Part shown: positions 46,292-56,343 of the stretch, piece by piece
Numbering within the stretch: the first letter of the stretch is position 1
Layout of the letters: each line of letters starts with the position of its first letter
Assembly: GCF_001907695.1 (NCBI RefSeq)
Contig: NZ_KV880637.1
Coordinates: forward strand, 186,001 to 250,000
DNA length: 64,000 bases
Reading direction: 5' to 3'
From: Thalassospira sp. TSL5-1
GTDB lineage: Bacteria; Pseudomonadota; Alphaproteobacteria; Rhodospirillales; Thalassospiraceae
Position numbers and translations under genes: made by a program
The notes under the pieces: model-generated
The model's database searches: none
Seen by the model: the letters and a program-made list of their open reading frames with translations, nothing else
Told to the model about the DNA's origin: nothing

Positions 46292-48364
46292 TTATCGCGT
46301 TTCACGCCGCCAGCCAAACAGACACAGCAGCACCCCGATAATGGCAAGTAGCGGCAAGGGCAACAGGCTGGTGGTGGTACCAATCAGGGTGCGGTAACTA
46401 TCGGTTTGTATAATACCGGCCCAGTTGGTGCCATGCCATTGGCCGCTGCGTTCAACACGTCGCCAGCTTGGCGGGCCTTTTTCCAGCCTGCCAATAAAGC
46501 CGTTATTTTCGGCCACCGTTTTTGCCAGAATCTCGGTCGTGGAAGTGGTGTTTCGGCGTTCGCGGGTTAAAACATCGCGATCCACATGCAGGGCGGTTTG
46601 GGTTTTGCCTTCACTGTCGCGCGCGGTAATGCGAATCAGGCCATGCTGTTCGATGGGAATATTGGCCTGCCAGGTTTGGTCAGCCTTGCGGGTGAAGGGC
46701 GCATTGACGGCGCGCCCCGTAATCGGGTCCAGTGCTGTTGCCATTTGCGGGGCCGGGCCAATTTTGCGCCAGGTCAGGTTCAGGGATTTACCATCGGCCG
46801 TGCGGGCGGTTTCGATGGTGTTTTCTTCCAGTGCCGGTTCTTTCATCAGCCAGTGTGACAGGCGGCGCAAAAGTTCGGCAATGGGGCCACCACCATCATG
46901 CCCGCGCTGCCACAGCCACATCTGGTCGCTGGTCAGGATGGCGGCACGCCCTTCGCCAACCCGCGACAGGGTGAGCAGGGGTAAATCATTAATACCCGTC
47001 ATCACCGTCATCGCCTGATCGTCGGTTTGGCGTGTTTCAAGCTGACGGTACCATTCGCCCCATCTTTGTGTGTTCTGGCGCGGCCCGGCAATGGCGGAGG
47101 TGACGGGGTGCATGCGCCCGGTTCCATTCACCTTTGGGACAAACCCCTGCTCAAGGATACGTCCCGTGGTGGAAAGCGGCATCATCTGGCCCAGTATCGT
47201 ATCGGCCAGGCCATCATCGGCGACATATTCCGGCCCTGCCACCACTAGGGCCGCCCCGCCGCCCTGCACATATTCAACCACCTTTTCCAGATACTGCACC
47301 GGTAAAACACCGCGCCGCTGGTAGCGGTCAAATATTACCAGATCAAACTGTTTGAGGCGTACCTCGAACAGATCGCGAATGGGAAAGGGGATCAGGGCGA
47401 GTTCGTTAATCGGGGTGTCATCGCCTTTTTCCGGGGGGCGCAAAATAGTGAAATGCACCAGATCAACCCCGGGATCGGCGCGCAGCAGGTTACGCCAGGC
47501 TCGTTCTCCCGGATGCGGTTCGCCCGAAAGCAGCAAGACGCGCAACCTGTCGCGCACACCGGTGGTTTCAAGGATCAACCGGTTGTTGCTGGTATCGGCC
47601 TCGCCCGGTAGGGCAGGGACGCGCAATTCGGCCAAAACCGGCCCGGCATGGGGGATTGGAATTTTCACCGATGCTTTTTGATTGGCGGGCAGCTCAAAGT
47701 GGCGCACCGTGCCGTCTTCTTGCAACAGGGTCACACCAAGGGGGCTGCCCGGGGCAAGGTCCGGGTCAATGGCCTCGACGATAAATTCGGCATCTTTGCC
47801 AACAATGCCATAATCGACATTCTGGTGCATTTGCAGGCGGCGGTCGCGTTCTTCCTGCGTGCCGGTGACAAGGACATGCAGGGGCGCATTCAGCTTCAGG
47901 CTGGCGGGCACATCATGCACCTGGCCGTCGGTGATCATGACAACACCTGCCAGGCGTTCGCGCGGGATACCACCCAATAAACGGTCCAGGGCGGCAAACA
48001 TGTCGGTTTGAGTGGTGCCGGGGATGTTTTCGACCCGCAGGTCAATATCCGGGTTGTTATCATATTGCGCGTGCAAGTCCGCAATCGTCTGGTCGGTTTG
48101 GGCTGCACGGTTTCCCATTTTCTGGCTGTCGGACCGGTCGGCCAGCACCAGGACAATGTCGCTAAGTTTTTCGCGCGACTGGTCGGTAAATTGCGGGGCA
48201 AGCAACCCGACCAGCAACAGCGCCATCATCACCGCCCGCCAGATGACACCGCGCAGGCGCAAGGCGAATAGCAGCACCAAAAGCCCGATACCTGTCAGTG
48301 CTAGAATCTCCAGCCAGCCGGTATCAATCAGCGGATTTATCTGAAAATTCTGCCAGTCGCTCAT
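46292..48364 (-). CDS. large membrane protein with VWA/GATase1-like core
   Basis: A 690-aa protein with two N-terminal membrane segments (LEILALTGIGLLVLLFAL and VMMALLLVGLLAP), a soluble part, and a C-terminal segment (LLPLPLLAIIGVLLCLFGW). The soluble part has a degenerate von Willebrand A-like start (DIVLVLADRSDSQ) and a class I glutamine amidotransferase-like region (FDLVIFDRYQRRG, VQGGGAALVVAGPEY). It is the last gene of the MoxR-DUF58-DUF4159 operon, overlapping the preceding gene by 4 bp. Function unknown. Confidence 0.75.
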   Translation of the reverse strand: MSDWQNFQINPLIDTGWLEILALTGIGLLVLLFALRLRGVIWRAVMMALLLVGLLAPQFTDQSREKLSDIVLVLADRSDSQKMGNRAAQTDQTIADLHAQYDNNPDIDLRVENIPGTTQTDMFAALDRLLGGIPRERLAGVVMITDGQVHDVPASLKLNAPLHVLVTGTQEERDRRLQMHQNVDYGIVGKDAEFIVEAIDPDLAPGSPLGVTLLQEDGTVRHFELPANQKASVKIPIPHAGPVLAELRVPALPGEADTSNNRLILETTGVRDRLRVLLLSGEPHPGERAWRNLLRADPGVDLVHFTILRPPEKGDDTPINELALIPFPIRDLFEVRLKQFDLVIFDRYQRRGVLPVQYLEKVVEYVQGGGAALVVAGPEYVADDGLADTILGQMMPLSTTGRILEQGFVPKVNGTGRMHPVTSAIAGPRQNTQRWGEWYRQLETRQTDDQAMTVMTGINDLPLLTLSRVGEGRAAILTSDQMWLWQRGHDGGGPIAELLRRLSHWLMKEPALEENTIETARTADGKSLNLTWRKIGPAPQMATALDPITGRAVNAPFTRKADQTWQANIPIEQHGLIRITARDSEGKTQTALHVDRDVLTRERRNTTSTTEILAKTVAENNGFIGRLEKGPPSWRRVERSGQWHGTNWAGIIQTDSYRTLIGTTTSLLPLPLLAIIGVLLCLFGWRRETR

Positions 48365-51219
48365 CGGCCCAGCCTTTCAAGGATGGCGGGCAAATGGACC
48401 TGATCGCCCTTGTAACTGCCGGTGAGCGCGTAAATCACCAGATTGACGCCAAAGCGCAAGGCCAGTTCATGGCGACGTGGTGAAATGTCATCTATCGGGT
48501 TGCTGGTTGCTTCGCCGTAGCGTTCCAGCTCCAGCCGGGTTTGCACCCAGGAGGCCGCCCAGTCATTGCCGCCAAACAGGACGGATGCCACACCATCCAG
48601 CCGTGGGTCTGGCCGGGCATCGACCCACAGGGGTGCTTCAAACCGGCCATAGGCCTGATCGAGCAGATAAAAACTGCGAAAAATTACATGGTCGGTGGGC
48701 GCGCGGGTGAGTGTCGGAATATCGACCCCGGCCAGCAGGCGGCGCAGGCGCGCTGGTTCCACTTCGCGGTCGCGGCTGTCAATCAGGATCATGCCGCCAT
48801 TGGCAAGGTAGCGGTTAAGCTGGTCGCGGCCATAGGGTGAAATGTCGTTTTGCCCCTCGGTCAGCGGCCAGTAAATCAGTGGATAAAAGCTAAGGTCATC
48901 GGTTTGCGGGTTGACCATACTGGGCGGGGCCAGGTCGGCTGCGGTGCGACGGCGCAATGTGTTGGTCAGGCCGGTTAGGCCCGCCTGGCTGAGGCGATCA
49001 ATGGCGGCATTGCCGGTTTCCATATAGGCAAGTCGGGGATGCAGGGCCGCCTGAAAATCATTGCGTGGATTTGCCTGGTTTTCCTGTGCCGATGCTGGCT
49101 TTATCATGCTGATTGTCGCGAGCGCAATGGCAAGGCTTCCTGCCAGCACCATCAGCATTCCCAGCCGGTTAAAGGGGGATGATGCTGTGCCAGCTTTCGT
49201 TTCCGCGAGATGTGAAACTGCCGCGTCGTTATTGGAAGGTGATGAACGATTGCGCATTTTCCGCCCCAGGCGATACCCCTGAAACCGGTTGTGCATCCCG
49301 GAAAGACCCAGGATCAGCGTATCGAGCAGAAACAGGCAAAAAGCGGCAAAAACACACAGGGCCGCGAGGTCCAGTTGGTCATTATCGGTAAGGGTTTTTT
49401 GATCTGTCTGTTCAGGCCAGCGCACCGGATTGTCGAGGCCTTGGATAAACGGGCCCAGATTATGGGCAACGGCCTGCCCATTTTGCCCGTAAATGCCCGG
49501 CGGGTGGCGCGGATCGGGCATGTCGCTGGTGTTTTGCAGGCCTAAAACGGTTGGATCGGGTTGATGGGCATGGCCAAAACCATCCAGTATGGATTGGGGC
49601 GGCAGCAGTGACTGAATGTTGCTGGACGATGGGTTATCCGGGCTGGCAAGAGGCAGGATACGCTGCCAGATTTGCACAAACAGCCCCGACATGGGCAGGT
49701 TGGACCAGTCTGCCCAGGGGGTGACGTGAAACAGGACAATGCGACCGGCGTTTTTTGCCACACTGGTGACAAGCGGAGTACCGTCGCTGAGCCGCGCCCA
49801 TGTTTTTTCAACAATGTCACGGTCCGGTTCGGCCAGAAGCTGGCGGGTGATCGTGATATCGTCGGGAATGGGCAGGCCGTAAAACGGGCTGGTATCGGCA
49901 AAGGTGGCCAAATGTTTGGGGCGTTCCCAAGACATGGAACCGCCAAAATCGCGATTGCCCAGGCGCAAGGTCACAGGCAGGAAACGGTCTTCGGGGCTGC
50001 TGGCGCTGTCGCTGGCAAAACGTACCAGCATGCCGCCCTTATCCAGCCAGTTTGCAAGGTTGATCTGATGGTTGCCAAGGTCCGGGATATTTCCGGTTGT
50101 TATCAGGATATCAGGGTTTTGTGCCAGAAGATCTGGAAGCGTGCCGTATTTGACATCGGCATAGGGCGACAAGGCCCGGTCCAGAAAAAAGTAGCGGTCC
50201 GAGAGCAAAACCGGCCCTTCGCCCGAATTGACAACAATGCCAACCGTGCGCCGTTGCCATTTCGCTCCGGTCTGAAACAGGGCGGCGGCACTTTCTATGC
50301 CCGCCAGACCAACGGTTTGAATGCCATTGGCAATATCGCCCGGCATTGAAATATCAATGCGGTTTTTTGTTGTGCCGCGTTCCAGTGTTGCCGGATGGCG
50401 CAAAATAACCTGGCCGCGACTGTCGCGGGCGATAAGGGTTATCTGTTTGTCGCCCTTTAGGGCCGGGTGGGTTAAGTCAACGGCCATGCCGGTGCGATTG
50501 CGGCTTAACCCGGAAAGGACGATGGTGTTTCCCCTGCCGTCGGCAACGGGTTGCAGCACGGTGAAGGGAGAAACGGTAGAAAGGTCCGTTGCCAACGTTT
50601 CCTTGCCCGGCGCGGCAATGTCGTCGCTGATCAGGATGGTGCCGGATATGGCGTTGATAATGTCCTGCCGGGCAGAGATCATATCGTCCAGAGCCGAATA
50701 ATCAGGCTGCCAGGGGCGGGGCTGAAGACGGTCAAACGCATTTTGGCTGGCATGTGGGGAAAGCGGACCCTGAAGGGCGGGCAGGTCGGTGCTGTTTGCC
50801 CCCGATGCCTCAGGGGCAGTCAGGGCAATGAAAATGGATTGGTTATTCAACCGTGCCTGATTGACAATCTGTTTCATTGCCTGCTGGTAATGCGGCCAGT
50901 TGGCGGCACTGGACCAACTGTTATCGACCATGACCAGAAGCGCCCCATGATCGGGGGCATAGCTTTTTTTGTTCAAAACCGGGTGGGCGGCGGCCAAAAT
51001 CAGGCAGAGCAGGATCAGGCTGCGCAAAATGGTTTGCCAGAGCGGCGCGCGTTCGGCATTGCGGCGGTTATTGGTGGCACCTAACAATAATCGTGCGGCC
51101 GGGAAATGAATGCGCCGGGGTTTGCGCGGCGCACTGCGTATGATTAACCACAAAACCGGCACCAACAGCAGGCCAGCCAAAAGGGCGGGATACAGAAACG
51201 TAATGGCACCAAATGTCAT
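48361..51219 (-). CDS. BatA/VWA-like and DUF4159 membrane protein
   Basis: A 952-aa protein. The N-terminus is BatA-like (ITFLYPALLAGLLLVPVLWL), with a second helix (SLILLCLILAAAHPVL) and a VWA start bearing a DxSxS metal site (LLVMVDNSWSSAANW). After a periplasmic stretch come helices near residues 625-645 and 700-720, then a C-terminal DUF4159 domain (FYPLIYWPLTEGQNDISPYG to LRFGVNLVIYALTGSYKGDQ). It overlaps both neighbours by 4 bp. Members of this set are often linked to metal insertion or surface assembly, but no function is proven. Confidence 0.82.
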   Translation of the reverse strand: MTFGAITFLYPALLAGLLLVPVLWLIIRSAPRKPRRIHFPAARLLLGATNNRRNAERAPLWQTILRSLILLCLILAAAHPVLNKKSYAPDHGALLVMVDNSWSSAANWPHYQQAMKQIVNQARLNNQSIFIALTAPEASGANSTDLPALQGPLSPHASQNAFDRLQPRPWQPDYSALDDMISARQDIINAISGTILISDDIAAPGKETLATDLSTVSPFTVLQPVADGRGNTIVLSGLSRNRTGMAVDLTHPALKGDKQITLIARDSRGQVILRHPATLERGTTKNRIDISMPGDIANGIQTVGLAGIESAAALFQTGAKWQRRTVGIVVNSGEGPVLLSDRYFFLDRALSPYADVKYGTLPDLLAQNPDILITTGNIPDLGNHQINLANWLDKGGMLVRFASDSASSPEDRFLPVTLRLGNRDFGGSMSWERPKHLATFADTSPFYGLPIPDDITITRQLLAEPDRDIVEKTWARLSDGTPLVTSVAKNAGRIVLFHVTPWADWSNLPMSGLFVQIWQRILPLASPDNPSSSNIQSLLPPQSILDGFGHAHQPDPTVLGLQNTSDMPDPRHPPGIYGQNGQAVAHNLGPFIQGLDNPVRWPEQTDQKTLTDNDQLDLAALCVFAAFCLFLLDTLILGLSGMHNRFQGYRLGRKMRNRSSPSNNDAAVSHLAETKAGTASSPFNRLGMLMVLAGSLAIALATISMIKPASAQENQANPRNDFQAALHPRLAYMETGNAAIDRLSQAGLTGLTNTLRRRTAADLAPPSMVNPQTDDLSFYPLIYWPLTEGQNDISPYGRDQLNRYLANGGMILIDSRDREVEPARLRRLLAGVDIPTLTRAPTDHVIFRSFYLLDQAYGRFEAPLWVDARPDPRLDGVASVLFGGNDWAASWVQTRLELERYGEATSNPIDDISPRRHELALRFGVNLVIYALTGSYKGDQVHLPAILERLGR

Positions 51220-52157
51220 GTCGGTTGCCCGCGCCCGGCAGGGGACGCCCCGTTGCTGCCATTTGGGTCCGCACGTTCGGTCATGTGCTGATACAGTGCC
51301 ATCAGGGCCTGGCTGGGGCTGCTGGTGGTGACATGCAAGTCATACAGCCACTGGTTTAGCGTTGCGGCATCGCGAATGCGTGCCCGCCAGTGCGCACTGC
51401 GTTTGGCAAATTCGGCGTGCTGGTCTTCAAATTTCTCGCTGTGAAGCACAAGGCTGTCATCTGCATCGACAAAATCGATGCGGCCGGTAAAGTCCGCCAC
51501 ACATTCTGCCGGGTCCAGAACCTGTAGCAACGCCCCGTCATTCTGGTTATGTGCCAGTCGGCGTAATTCTGCCACCGGGGAATGATCGGGGGCGGCATAT
51601 TCGAGAAAATCGCCCAGGATCAAAACGCTGTGGCGACGGCCGGGGTGAATGGCTGTTATCCCCTGGTCGGCATTGGCGGGCGCGTTTAACATGGCGTGGC
51701 CCAGCTTTTCCAGTTGTTCGTGCACGGTGATGCGGGTATGGGGCGCATCAAAGGTGCCCACGGTCTCACCATTACGCAGCAAAAGGTCCGCCAGTGCCAG
51801 GGCCATGACCATCATGCGGTCGGCCTTGGGGGGAAGTTTCTCAGTCGAGGACCAGAAGGCTGAACCGCTAAAAATCGGCCATATCCAGTAGGTGTGGCTG
51901 GCTTGCCATTCGGTTTGGCGAATGAAGGTATGGTCACTCCGCGCTGAACGGCGCCAGTCGATCTGGCCGGTGGGGTCGCCCGGGACATAGGGGCGAAATT
52001 GCCAGAAATCACTGCCTGGCCCGACCTTGCGATTGCCATGCAGGCCGCTGCGCAATGCGGTTGCCAGCCGACGGGATTCGTCGATGAGCTGCGGCAGGCG
52101 CGCCGCCAGCGATCGGGCGGCGGCAATCTGGTCGGGCAAATTGCGCGCAGGCACCAT
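51216..52157 (-). CDS. DUF58 domain protein
   Basis: A 313-aa protein with the DUF58 hallmark PGDPTGQIDWRRSARSD and a VWA-like C-terminal region (RHSVLILGDFLEYAAPDHSPV). Linked to MoxR ATPases throughout bacteria. It overlaps moxR by one base and the DUF4159 gene by 4 bp. Confidence 0.9.
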   Translation of the reverse strand: MVPARNLPDQIAAARSLAARLPQLIDESRRLATALRSGLHGNRKVGPGSDFWQFRPYVPGDPTGQIDWRRSARSDHTFIRQTEWQASHTYWIWPIFSGSAFWSSTEKLPPKADRMMVMALALADLLLRNGETVGTFDAPHTRITVHEQLEKLGHAMLNAPANADQGITAIHPGRRHSVLILGDFLEYAAPDHSPVAELRRLAHNQNDGALLQVLDPAECVADFTGRIDFVDADDSLVLHSEKFEDQHAEFAKRSAHWRARIRDAATLNQWLYDLHVTTSSPSQALMALYQHMTERADPNGSNGASPAGRGQPT

Positions 52158-53200
52158 TATGCGTGCTGGTCCCTTATTTTGGACAGAACATCGGTAATCA
52201 ATGAGGCCGCCGAATGACCATCGGCGCGTGCGCCATAGGTCAGGCCGAAACGGTGGCGTAAAACCGGTATGGCAAGTGCGGAGACGTCGTCAAGCGACGG
52301 GGCAAACCGGCCCTGAAGCATGGCGCGTGCCCGGCAGGCCAGCGAGAGTGATTGCGCTGCCCGTGTGCCCGGCCCCCAGGCAACATTTTTCCTGATTTCG
52401 TCAAAGCTGGAGCTTTCCGGGCGGCAGGCGCGGCACAGGGCAATAATGGTGTTCAAAACACGTTCGGGCATGGGCAGCCGACGGACAAAATCCTGTGCCT
52501 CGATCAGTTCATCGGTATGCAAAATCTGGCGCGGACGGATGACATTCCGCCCGGTTGTTTGCGCGACAATCTGGCGTTCGGCGTTATGGTCCGGGTAGGC
52601 AAGGCGCACTTCCAGCAGGAAACGGTCCAGCTGGGCTTCGGGCAGGGGATAGGTGCCTTCCTGTTCCAACGGGTTTTGTGTTGCCAGCACATGAAAGGGC
52701 AGCGGTAAAGCATGGCTGTAGCCCGCAACCGAAACCTCGCGTTCCTGCATGGCCTGTAAAAGGGCCGATTGTGTGCGCGGGCTGGCACGGTTGATTTCGT
52801 CGGCCAGCAGCAACTGGCAAAAAACCGGCCCCTTGATAAAACGAAAGGCGCGTTTTCCTTCTGCCCCTTCTTCCAGCACTTCGGACCCCAGAATATCGGC
52901 CGGCATCAGATCGGGGGTGAATTGCACCCGTTTGTCCAGAAGCCCCAGCGCCTTGCCAAGGGTATGCGCCATTAGCGATTTTCCCAGCCCTGGGGCGCCA
53001 ACCATCAGCACATGACCCCCGGCCAGAATGCCAATCAGGGTTTGGTCAACGGCATCATCCTGGCCTAAGATGATGGATGCGATCATGTCACGTGCCTCGC
53101 CAAGACGGGCCACACAGGCATCAAGGCGGGCGGCATCCTGTTCCAGGCTGCTTTCGCGTGACATGCCAAATTCTTCCGGAAAGTGCTGCGTGTTTGTCAT
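52157..53200 (-). CDS. MoxR family AAA ATPase
   Basis: A 347-aa AAA+ ATPase of the MoxR group. Walker A GAPGLGKSL, Walker B LLADEINRASPRTQSALLQAMQE (in parts), arginine motifs YPLPEAQLDRFLLEV. MoxR ATPases act as chaperones that activate or insert metal into VWA-containing partners, here the DUF58 and DUF4159 proteins. Start at 53200 or an ATG at 53164, which also has GGAAGAA upstream. Confidence 0.92.
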   Translation of the reverse strand: MTNTQHFPEEFGMSRESSLEQDAARLDACVARLGEARDMIASIILGQDDAVDQTLIGILAGGHVLMVGAPGLGKSLMAHTLGKALGLLDKRVQFTPDLMPADILGSEVLEEGAEGKRAFRFIKGPVFCQLLLADEINRASPRTQSALLQAMQEREVSVAGYSHALPLPFHVLATQNPLEQEGTYPLPEAQLDRFLLEVRLAYPDHNAERQIVAQTTGRNVIRPRQILHTDELIEAQDFVRRLPMPERVLNTIIALCRACRPESSSFDEIRKNVAWGPGTRAAQSLSLACRARAMLQGRFAPSLDDVSALAIPVLRHRFGLTYGARADGHSAASLITDVLSKIRDQHA

Positions 53201-53280
53201 GGCCGTAAATTCCGCATCCTTTGTTGCATTGGATCTATCGGGCTGTCACACAGGCTGGACATTCCTGGATCGTAAACTAG

Positions 53281-53301
53281 CTAATATGCAGGGTATATTA
53301 G
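53281..53301. promoter_or_regulatory. 7-bp inverted repeat in the divergent moxR/DUF1285 promoter region
   Basis: CTAATAT (53281-53287) and ATATTAG (53295-53301) flank a 7-bp spacer, 24 bp before the DUF1285 start. The size fits an operator for a dimeric repressor. Confidence 0.35.
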
Positions 53302-53325
53302 AAATCTTGACCAGAAGTGTATATC

Positions 53326-53916
53326 ATGACCCAAAGCGATAAAACTGTCGATCTTGCTGAAAATCTCTGGAAACGCCTGCGGCAAGGCAAACCGTCAACC
53401 GGGCGGCATCCGCAGATATGCGGGGATATTCCGATGTCGATTAACCGCGATGGCACGTGGTTTTATCAGGGCGGCCCCATTGGCCGGATGGAACTGGTCA
53501 AGCTTTTTGCCACGGTGTTGCAACGCGATGAAGAAGGCGGGCACTGGCTGGTAACACCGGCCGAAATGGCGCGGATCGAGGTTGAGGATGCCGCCTTTGT
53601 CGTGGTGGAAGTTCGGCGCGAGACGGAAGATGATGGTTCATCCCCCGTTATTAAAATGCGCACCAATATTGATCAGTGGGTCGAGCTTGATGAAAATCAT
53701 CCGCTGCGGGTGAAGGAAGATACAAAAACAGGCGAACCTTCCCCCTATATTGCGCTGGATCGCGGGCTTGAGGCCCGGTTAAATCGGGCCAGTTTTTATC
53801 AGCTTGTGGACTGGGCGGAAGAGATTGAAAGCGAAGATACATCAGAAACGCTGATCGGCGTTTACAGCCACGGACGATTCTTTAAAATCGGTGCCGTGGA
53901 GAACGAAGAAAAATGA
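53326..53916 (+). CDS. DUF1285 domain protein
   Basis: A 196-aa cytosolic protein matching DUF1285: CGDIPMSINRDGTWFYQGGPIGRMELVKLFATVL, then VTPAEMARIEVEDAAFVVVEV, then DRGLEARLNRASFYQLV. The ATG at 53326 is used; a GTG at 53317 is possible. It overlaps the NUDIX gene by 4 bp. Function unknown. Confidence 0.88.
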   Translation: MTQSDKTVDLAENLWKRLRQGKPSTGRHPQICGDIPMSINRDGTWFYQGGPIGRMELVKLFATVLQRDEEGGHWLVTPAEMARIEVEDAAFVVVEVRRETEDDGSSPVIKMRTNIDQWVELDENHPLRVKEDTKTGEPSPYIALDRGLEARLNRASFYQLVDWAEEIESEDTSETLIGVYSHGRFFKIGAVENEEK

Positions 53917-54560
53917 CACCAGAACAGATTATGTGTGCCTTGAAGGCCCCGCGCGAGGGCCTGGAATTGTGGGTGGGCGATCATGCCGTGGATTTTCCCG
54001 GTTCGCAATCGCGGGCGCGCGCCTTTGCCGAAGGCGAATTGATCGCACGTCCCGCAGCCGTGCTGGTGCCGCTTGTCACCCGCGAGACGGGGCTGTCGGT
54101 TATTTTAACCCGGCGCACGGCACATCTTAAGGCCCATGCCGGGCAAATCAGTTTTCCCGGTGGTCGAAAGGAAGATGACGACTTCGACCTTGAAGAAACG
54201 GCATTACGCGAAACCGAAGAGGAAATAGGCCTTCATCGGCGTCATATTCGCCTGATCGGGCGGTTGAATGATTATTACACCGTGACCGGCTTTCAGGTAA
54301 CACCGGTGGTGGGGCTGGTGACACCGCCGTTTGACCTGGTGGCCGATCCGTTTGAAGTGGACGAGGTGTTTGAGGTTCCCCTGTCATTTGTGATGGAAAA
54401 GCGGAATCAGAAATTGCAAACCGTGGAATTTGAAGGGGCGAAACGGCGTTATTTCGCCATTCCCTATCAGCAATATTATATTTGGGGGGCCACGGCGGGG
54501 ATGTTGGTGAATTTCAGCGATCTTTTGCGCAGCATTGGTGATATGCCACAGGAAAGCTGA
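53913..54560 (+). CDS. CoA pyrophosphatase (NudL-like NUDIX)
   Basis: A 215-aa NUDIX enzyme of the CoA diphosphatase group. The NUDIX box is FPGGRKEDDDFDLEETALRETEEE with the family preceding motif LTRRTAHLKAHAGQISFPGG (in parts). FYVPL-type loop VFEVPLSFVMEKRN follows. It would cut CoA to phosphopantetheine and adenosine 3',5'-bisphosphate. Coupled to DUF1285. Confidence 0.9.
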   Translation: MTPEQIMCALKAPREGLELWVGDHAVDFPGSQSRARAFAEGELIARPAAVLVPLVTRETGLSVILTRRTAHLKAHAGQISFPGGRKEDDDFDLEETALRETEEEIGLHRRHIRLIGRLNDYYTVTGFQVTPVVGLVTPPFDLVADPFEVDEVFEVPLSFVMEKRNQKLQTVEFEGAKRRYFAIPYQQYYIWGATAGMLVNFSDLLRSIGDMPQES

Positions 54561-54646
54561 AATAGTGTTTGTACATCCGGGGCTTATCTGTTCCGGTAGC
54601 GTGCATGTTCATGATGTCGATCTGATCGGCCAGAAAGAAAGTTGCC

Positions 54647-54940
54647 ATGCTACGTGAAATTATCCAGATCGGTTTGCCGATTATTTTGCCTTTTGTGGTC
54701 TATCTGACCTGGCTGAAATATGCGCGGGCAAAGGCAATACGTGAAGGGCACGATGTTGTGCCGCCCTGGGACAAGGGGCCGTGGCTGGTGTTGTTGTTTA
54801 TTGGTATTTTGCTGGCGGGTAGTATTCTGATTTTTACGGCATTAACCAGTGGTGCGTCGCCTGATTCGGTTTATCACGCACCAGAGCTGAAAGATGGCGT
54901 GATCACACCGGGATATTTCGAGCCCAAAGACCCGAAATAA
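54647..54940 (+). CDS. DUF6111 small membrane protein
   Basis: A 97-aa protein with two membrane segments (QIGLPIILPFVVYLTWL and WLVLLFIGILLAGSILIFTAL) and a polar C-terminus ending EPKDPK. It matches the small DUF6111 family that lies between the NUDIX and CCA-transferase genes in alphaproteobacteria. Confidence 0.85.
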   Translation: MLREIIQIGLPIILPFVVYLTWLKYARAKAIREGHDVVPPWDKGPWLVLLFIGILLAGSILIFTALTSGASPDSVYHAPELKDGVITPGYFEPKDPK

Positions 54941-55026
54941 AACCTGCTACCGTCCTTTCTGATCTTACTTTTTCCTGTTAGCTGCGTATTTGGCGCCTTT
55001 CTGATCCGTTTCCTGCAAGAACCCGC

Positions 55027-56343
55027 ATGACAAAATTTGACCCCACCGGGCATTTTGCCCCTCATGGTATGATGGCCGCCCCGGAAACACGGCGGCTGTT
55101 TTCCGTTCTTGCGCGTAGGGGCGGGACCGCCCGGTTTGTGGGGGGCTGTGTGCGGGATGCCCTGCTGGCGCGTGAACTGGTGGATGTGGATATCGCCTGC
55201 GACCTTAAACCCGAAGCCACGATGGCCGCCCTAAAGGATGCCGGCATTCGCGTTATTCCTACCGGTTTGCAGCATGGCACGATTACCGCCCTTATCAATG
55301 ATTACAGTTACGAGGTAACGACCCTGCGGGTTGATGTGACAACCGATGGCCGCCATGCCGATGTTGCCTTTACCGATAACTGGCTACTGGATGCCAAAAG
55401 GCGGGATTTTACCTTTAATGCCCTTTATGCCGATATTGATGGCACGCTTTATGATCCCTTTCATGGCGAGGCCGATTTGCGGATCGGCAAGGTGCGTTTC
55501 ATAGGTGTGGCGGAAGACCGCATCGCCGAGGATTATCTGCGTATTTTGCGGTTTTTCCGGTTTTTTGCGCATTATGGCCGTCCGCCAATTGACCCGGTCG
55601 GGGCGGAAGCCTGCCGCAAGGGGGTAATGGGCCTGCGCGATATTTCAAGCGAACGCATCCGTGATGAAATGTTCAAATTGCTGCGCGCCAAAAGCCCGGC
55701 GGCAACCATAGGCGATATGATCGGTTTTTCGGTTCTTCCCCCTATTTTGCCGGAACTGACCAATGTGGCGCGGCTGCGTATCGTTGAATGGCTGGAAACC
55801 ACGGCCCTGCAGGATGCGGCGATTTCGATTGATCCACTCCGCCGGATGGCAGCCCTGTTCATGACGGATAAAAGCGGGGATGACGCTATTGCCCATGCCG
55901 CGCAATTTGCCCGGTCGCTGCGCCTGTCGAATGATGAAATAGAGCGTTTTTCGCTGATGTGCGTCAGCCATCATTTAATTGATAACGAGATGGACGGGCA
56001 ACGTATCCGCCGTCATTTATATCATATGGGCGTGTCGGCCTTTCGGGATGCCGTCATTATGGCTTGGGGGACCCATGCCACCCGTTCCGGGCGTCCAAAG
56101 CCGGGCGAAAATCGCCGCTGGCAGGATATGCTGGAGATGGCAAATGGCTGGCAACAGCCGGAATTTCCGGTAAAAGGGCGCGATATTTTGCAGGCCAAAC
56201 TGGTGCCTGCCGGGCCGGAGATGGGCAGGCTTTTGCGCCGGGCCGAACAATACTGGCTGGAGCATGACATGCAGCCGGACCACGACATGTTGATGGACTA
56301 TTTGGCAGCGTATGTAGCCGATCCATCGCAGGAGATAAAATGA
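55027..56343 (+). CDS. cca: CCA tRNA nucleotidyltransferase
   Basis: A 438-aa class II nucleotidyltransferase that adds or repairs the 3' CCA of tRNA. FVGGCVRDALL, the DxD site (ELVDVDIACDLKPE) and RRDFTFNALYADIDG are visible, then ERIRDEMFKLL. It is slightly longer than average and overlaps the GDSL gene by 4 bp. Whether it makes CCA or only A cannot be read off. Confidence 0.95.
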   Translation: MTKFDPTGHFAPHGMMAAPETRRLFSVLARRGGTARFVGGCVRDALLARELVDVDIACDLKPEATMAALKDAGIRVIPTGLQHGTITALINDYSYEVTTLRVDVTTDGRHADVAFTDNWLLDAKRRDFTFNALYADIDGTLYDPFHGEADLRIGKVRFIGVAEDRIAEDYLRILRFFRFFAHYGRPPIDPVGAEACRKGVMGLRDISSERIRDEMFKLLRAKSPAATIGDMIGFSVLPPILPELTNVARLRIVEWLETTALQDAAISIDPLRRMAALFMTDKSGDDAIAHAAQFARSLRLSNDEIERFSLMCVSHHLIDNEMDGQRIRRHLYHMGVSAFRDAVIMAWGTHATRSGRPKPGENRRWQDMLEMANGWQQPEFPVKGRDILQAKLVPAGPEMGRLLRRAEQYWLEHDMQPDHDMLMDYLAAYVADPSQEIK

